In this document: piece after piece, positions 61,576-64,000 of the stretch
How the letters are laid out: each line of letters begins with the position of its first letter
Numbering within the stretch: position 1 is the first letter of the stretch
Assembly (NCBI RefSeq): GCF_000819845.1
Contig: NZ_CDCG01000037.1
Span: 1 to 64,000, forward strand
Direction of reading: 5' to 3'
DNA from: Aeromonas enteropelogenes
GTDB lineage: Bacteria; Pseudomonadota; Gammaproteobacteria; Enterobacterales; Aeromonadaceae
Length of the DNA: 64,000 nt
Translations under genes and position numbers: made by a program
Notes under the pieces: generated by a model
What the model saw: the letters and a program-made list of their open reading frames with translations, nothing else
What the model was told of the DNA's origin: nothing
The model's database searches: none

Positions 61576-62611
61576 CGGCGACCTCGGCCATCACAGGCGC
61601 CTCGCGATAGACCTCGTCCTCTTCGGTGGTGTAGAGGCAGATCTCGCGGGCCAGGGCGGCCTGGGCATCGTCCAGCAGTTCAACCCGCTCACCCAGGGTC
61701 GGATAAGCCGCCTTGATCGCATCATAGATAAGGGAAGCACCACCACCGACCAGATAGACCCGGTTCGGGTTCTTGGCGAACTTCTTCGCCTCATGGGCAA
61801 CCTGGGAGCCCAGTTCGTCGATCTTGTTCTGCATCTTCTCGAGGATGCGCGGGATCTGGCTCTCGTCGTTCACTACGTCGCGCACAAAGCTCATGTCGTG
61901 GCGACGCTTGATGAACTCGTTGGCCACCAGATAGCTGGAGTCGCTGTCCGCCGCCGCCAGCGCCTTGCGGGTCGCGTCGGTCACCATGGAGACGCCGATC
62001 TCGTTGTTGCCGTAGACATCGGAGACGTCGTCGAATTCACCGACGATGATCCCCATGTCCAGGGTGGTACCACCACAGTCGATCACCAGGGTCTTGGTGA
62101 ACTCGTTGCAGCCCGAACCAATCAGGCGGGACAGGGCCGCAGGCAGGCTCTCCGGCATCACCTCGACGCTGACGATATTGAACAGCTCGCCCTTGTTGAG
62201 GCTGATGTCACGCATCAGGTTGCGGCGCTTCTTCTCGATCTTCTCTTCATTGCGCTGGCAGTCATCCGGGTTGTAGAACTCGGTGATGGGCAGGGTTACC
62301 GTGATGGCCACGTCACAGGGGGTCACGCCGGTCTGCAGCAGGGCATGGTGCACGGAGAGCAGGTTCAGATCGTCGTACTGGTACTCCACGTGAGTCGTTG
62401 CCAGCGACTTGTCGGAGGTGGCGTCATAGGTGTACTTGGTGTTGCCTATCTCGTAGTTGTAGATCTTCTTGTCCTTGCGCAATGCGGCACTCTTCCAATC
62501 CTTGCGAAAAGAGTTGGGAGAGATGATGGTCTTGAGCACCTTGTTCTCAATCCAGCTCACCTTGACGTTGGTCGAACCATCATCGATGGCCATTTTCATT
62601 ACTTCAGACAT
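61568..62611 (-). CDS. parM: ParM/StbA-family actin-like segregation ATPase
   Basis: ParM polymerises with ATP to push apart plasmid copies bound through ParR-parC. The 347-residue protein has actin-superfamily motifs: phosphate-1 MAIDDGSTNVKVSWI near residue 7, phosphate-2 TLVIDCGGTTLDMGIIVG near residue 170, and adenosine NRVYLVGGGASLIYDAIKAA near residue 288. The segment NEIGVSMVTDATRKALA also fits StbA proteins. Length is near ParM of R1 (320). Here it sits on an apparently chromosomal locus between molybdenum genes. A long hairpin lies just upstream, where parC would be. Confidence 0.9.
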   Translation of the reverse strand: MSEVMKMAIDDGSTNVKVSWIENKVLKTIISPNSFRKDWKSAALRKDKKIYNYEIGNTKYTYDATSDKSLATTHVEYQYDDLNLLSVHHALLQTGVTPCDVAITVTLPITEFYNPDDCQRNEEKIEKKRRNLMRDISLNKGELFNIVSVEVMPESLPAALSRLIGSGCNEFTKTLVIDCGGTTLDMGIIVGEFDDVSDVYGNNEIGVSMVTDATRKALAAADSDSSYLVANEFIKRRHDMSFVRDVVNDESQIPRILEKMQNKIDELGSQVAHEAKKFAKNPNRVYLVGGGASLIYDAIKAAYPTLGERVELLDDAQAALAREICLYTTEEDEVYREAPVMAEVADE

Positions 62612-62641
62612 GAGGAAATACCTGTTTTAAAAGCAAATTGA

Positions 62642-62683
62642 GCCCGCTTCCGTTGCCTTTTGCCAGTGGCAAGGGAAGCGGGC
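62642..62683. repeat. Long hairpin immediately upstream of parM
   Basis: GCCCGCTTCC and GGAAGCGGGC form a 10-bp outer stem. After one mismatch, TTGCC and GGCAA add five more pairs around a ten-base loop. It is between the hydrolase stop (62716) and the parM start (62611). It could terminate the hydrolase transcript, although only a TCAATTTGCTTTT follows, or be a ParR-like binding site. Classical parC iterons are not seen. Confidence 0.6.
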
Positions 62684-62715
62684 CAAGACATACACGGCTA
62701 AAAAAAGCGACAAGT

Positions 62716-63492
62716 TTAATGAATTTCTAGAATCCGGTGAAGCAATTGATTGAACCCGGAAGGATCTTCCGCCGGCCAGGCATGATGACCATTGGGGGTG
62801 TGAATGGTGGCATTGGGCAGGGCAGCGAACTGCTCAACCCGTCTGGCCAGCGGCAGATAGTCGTGACTGGTGGAGATGATGGCCACCGGCTGCCAGATCT
62901 GGCCGAGGCGGGATCGCACCGACCAGCCGGGCAAGGCCTCCAGCAGCGCCTTGTAGACCTTCTTGCGGTTGCGCACGAAACGCAGCCGGAAGGTGTGGCG
63001 CACCTGGGCGAGATCCGGACCGGGAAAGAGCTCCCGCCCCAGCCACCAGGCCAGCGGCCGCATGCCGAACCAGCGCAACCACTTCAGGCGCTGGGCGTAA
63101 CGCTCCTGCTCTTTCGGCGTATCCAGCAAAAACTCGCTAAAGCCGTTGACCAGTACCAGACCGCTCACCTTGTCGGGCCGTTGCAGCGCCAGCTCCAGCG
63201 CCACCATGGCCCCCAGGGAGAGCCCCACCACCCAGGCAGGCCCAGGCTGTGCATCGAGCCATGCCACCACGTCGGCCGCCAGGGTGGGCACGTCAAACGG
63301 CCCCTCCTGCATGCTCTGGCCGTGACCGCGCAGATCGATGGCCACGACCCGATAGCGTTCGGAAAAACGCTCCATCTGCGCCTGCCAGTCCAGGCTGGAG
63401 GAGCCCAGCCCATGCAGCAGCAACAACAAGGGCCCCTCCCCCGCACTGCGCAGGGCCAGGCCGTTGAATTTGATTACCTGATTGCGACGCAT
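62716..63492 (-). CDS. Alpha/beta hydrolase (lipase/esterase-like)
   Basis: The 258-residue enzyme has the fold's hallmarks: oxyanion LLLLLHGLGSSSLDWQAQME near residue 22, VVAIDLRGHGQSMQEGPFD, nucleophile elbow WVVGLSLGAMVALELALQRP (Ser near residue 96), and catalytic His in GHHAWPAEDPSGFNQLLHR near the end. The start is ATG 63492, with AGAGG 10 bases upstream. It lies 88 bases after modC on the same strand and 104 bases before parM. The substrate is unknown. Confidence 0.9.
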   Translation of the reverse strand: MRRNQVIKFNGLALRSAGEGPLLLLLHGLGSSSLDWQAQMERFSERYRVVAIDLRGHGQSMQEGPFDVPTLAADVVAWLDAQPGPAWVVGLSLGAMVALELALQRPDKVSGLVLVNGFSEFLLDTPKEQERYAQRLKWLRWFGMRPLAWWLGRELFPGPDLAQVRHTFRLRFVRNRKKVYKALLEALPGWSVRSRLGQIWQPVAIISTSHDYLPLARRVEQFAALPNATIHTPNGHHAWPAEDPSGFNQLLHRILEIH

Positions 63493-63580
63493 CCGTCTGT
63501 TGCCTCTCGACTCATCCCCTGATGCCTGTCCGTTTTCATCACACCCTTGGCATAACACAGTGCGACCACCAACCAGACCG

Positions 63581-64000
63581 TCACCCTTCACTGACCAAAC
63601 TGACCGCCTTGATATAAGCGTATATTCGCTGATCCGGTTCCAGCGCCAGCCGGTTTGCCGAGCGGCTGGTGATCCGGGCCAGCAGTATCTGCTCCCCCAG
63701 CGCCAACTGCAACAGGGTCTGGCCGGGGCGCACTTCGCGCAGCGCCAGCAGGCGGGTAACCAGGCAGTTGGAGAGACTGGAGTACTCGATGGGGGCGGTG
63801 GCGATCACCACGTCCCGTCCCGCCACCTTGATCTGCAACGGGCCAACCTCGTCCGGCGCATGAGACATGGTGACCCTCAGGGTCTGCTCCCCCAGTTGCA
63901 GGGTTGCCATCTGCTCGTCGTCATCGTAGTGGGCCAGAGTGGCATCGAGCATGACACCTGCATCGTCGCGACTGGCGAGCGACAGATCGGTGCGGGCGAA
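63581..64000 (-). CDS. modC: Molybdate ABC transporter ATP-binding protein ModC, C-terminal part
   Basis: Only the last 139 residues are in the window; the ATPase domain lies beyond the right edge. The visible part starts FARTDLSLASRDDAGVM and contains IATAPIEYSSLSNCLVTRLL and LGEQILLARITSRSANRLAL, ending RIYAYIKAVSLVSEG. This matches the MOP/TOBE molybdate-binding tail of ModC (E. coli ends LYAQIKSVSI). The presence of moeA and moeB 3-5 kb away is consistent with a molybdenum locus. modA and modB are presumably outside the window. Confidence 0.9.
   Translation of the reverse strand, partial: FARTDLSLASRDDAGVMLDATLAHYDDDEQMATLQLGEQTLRVTMSHAPDEVGPLQIKVAGRDVVIATAPIEYSSLSNCLVTRLLALREVRPGQTLLQLALGEQILLARITSRSANRLALEPDQRIYAYIKAVSLVSEG

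Noticed and set aside
60766-62611. Reading the ParM/ParR-like pair as proof that the window is a plasmid
   Set aside because: Flanking genes (modC, moeAB, folE, fhs, speA, lpp, tRNA-Ser) are chromosomal housekeeping genes.
1-64000. CRISPR arrays, rRNA genes, insertion sequences
   Set aside because: No regularly spaced repeats, rRNA sequence or transposase-like translation was seen on either strand.

Overview
The window looks like chromosomal DNA of an Aeromonas species. This is inferred from the GC-rich protein-coding sequence, the gammaproteobacterial housekeeping genes (lpp, ribB with an FMN riboswitch, purU, speA, pepT, fhs, folE, moeAB, modC) and accessory genes typical of that genus (hcp/vgrG, fabV, alkyl sulfatase). 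Genes are tightly packed on both strands and mostly separated by bidirectional hairpin terminators. There is no rRNA, CRISPR array, integrase, transposase or complete mobile element.

Layout. 1-2540: a type VI secretion hcp-vgrG unit on the minus strand, with a sigma-54-type promoter, upstream palindromes and a 16-bp hairpin between the two genes; vgrG runs off the left edge. 2957-5977: a LysR regulator divergent from two tandem alpha/beta-hydrolase paralogues that carry a Cys nucleophile. 6426-9682: an amino-sugar unit, nanE plus a PTS EIICB, divergent from an RpiR regulator, with a CRP site between them. 9852-9941: tRNA-Ser(CGA). 10250-16440: L,D-transpeptidase, DUF481 protein, DASS transporter, MaoC hydratase, RlmF and an NlpC/P60 lipoprotein. 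16716-20883: phosphopantetheinyl transferase, CnoX, Lpp, RibB with riboswitch, PurU. 20939-28726: YdgA-like protein, cardiolipin synthase, DUF1439 protein, GNAT, lytic transglycosylase, AqpZ, DUF1653 protein, AlaA.

28860-39464: MscS-type channel, FabV, an Asr-like acid-shock protein next to RstAB with a near-consensus RstA box, then a cysteine/serine catabolic cluster (YheO-like regulator, CyuA, RidA, CyuP-like transporter) and two small unknown proteins, one behind a perfect FNR box. 39777-43511: LysR, an alkyl sulfatase and a short SCP2-like secreted protein. 43591-49493: SpeA, a gene-poor interval with two short Arg-containing reading frames, PepT and an OlsF-like two-domain acyltransferase. 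49592-53933: SelW-like protein overlapping an adenosylhomocysteinase-like protein, YceI plus a membrane protein, LysR, and an unknown gene. 54001-64000: Fhs, a chemoreceptor, FolE, MoeA-MoeB, then a chromosomal ParM-type actin with a ParR-like partner, an alpha/beta hydrolase and the 3' part of modC.

The least expected items are the ParM/ParR-like pair between molybdenum genes, the SelW/AHCY-like pair, the RstA box-asr-rstBA arrangement, and the sigma-54/palindrome architecture ahead of hcp. All family calls are by eye from translated sequence; no database search was run.
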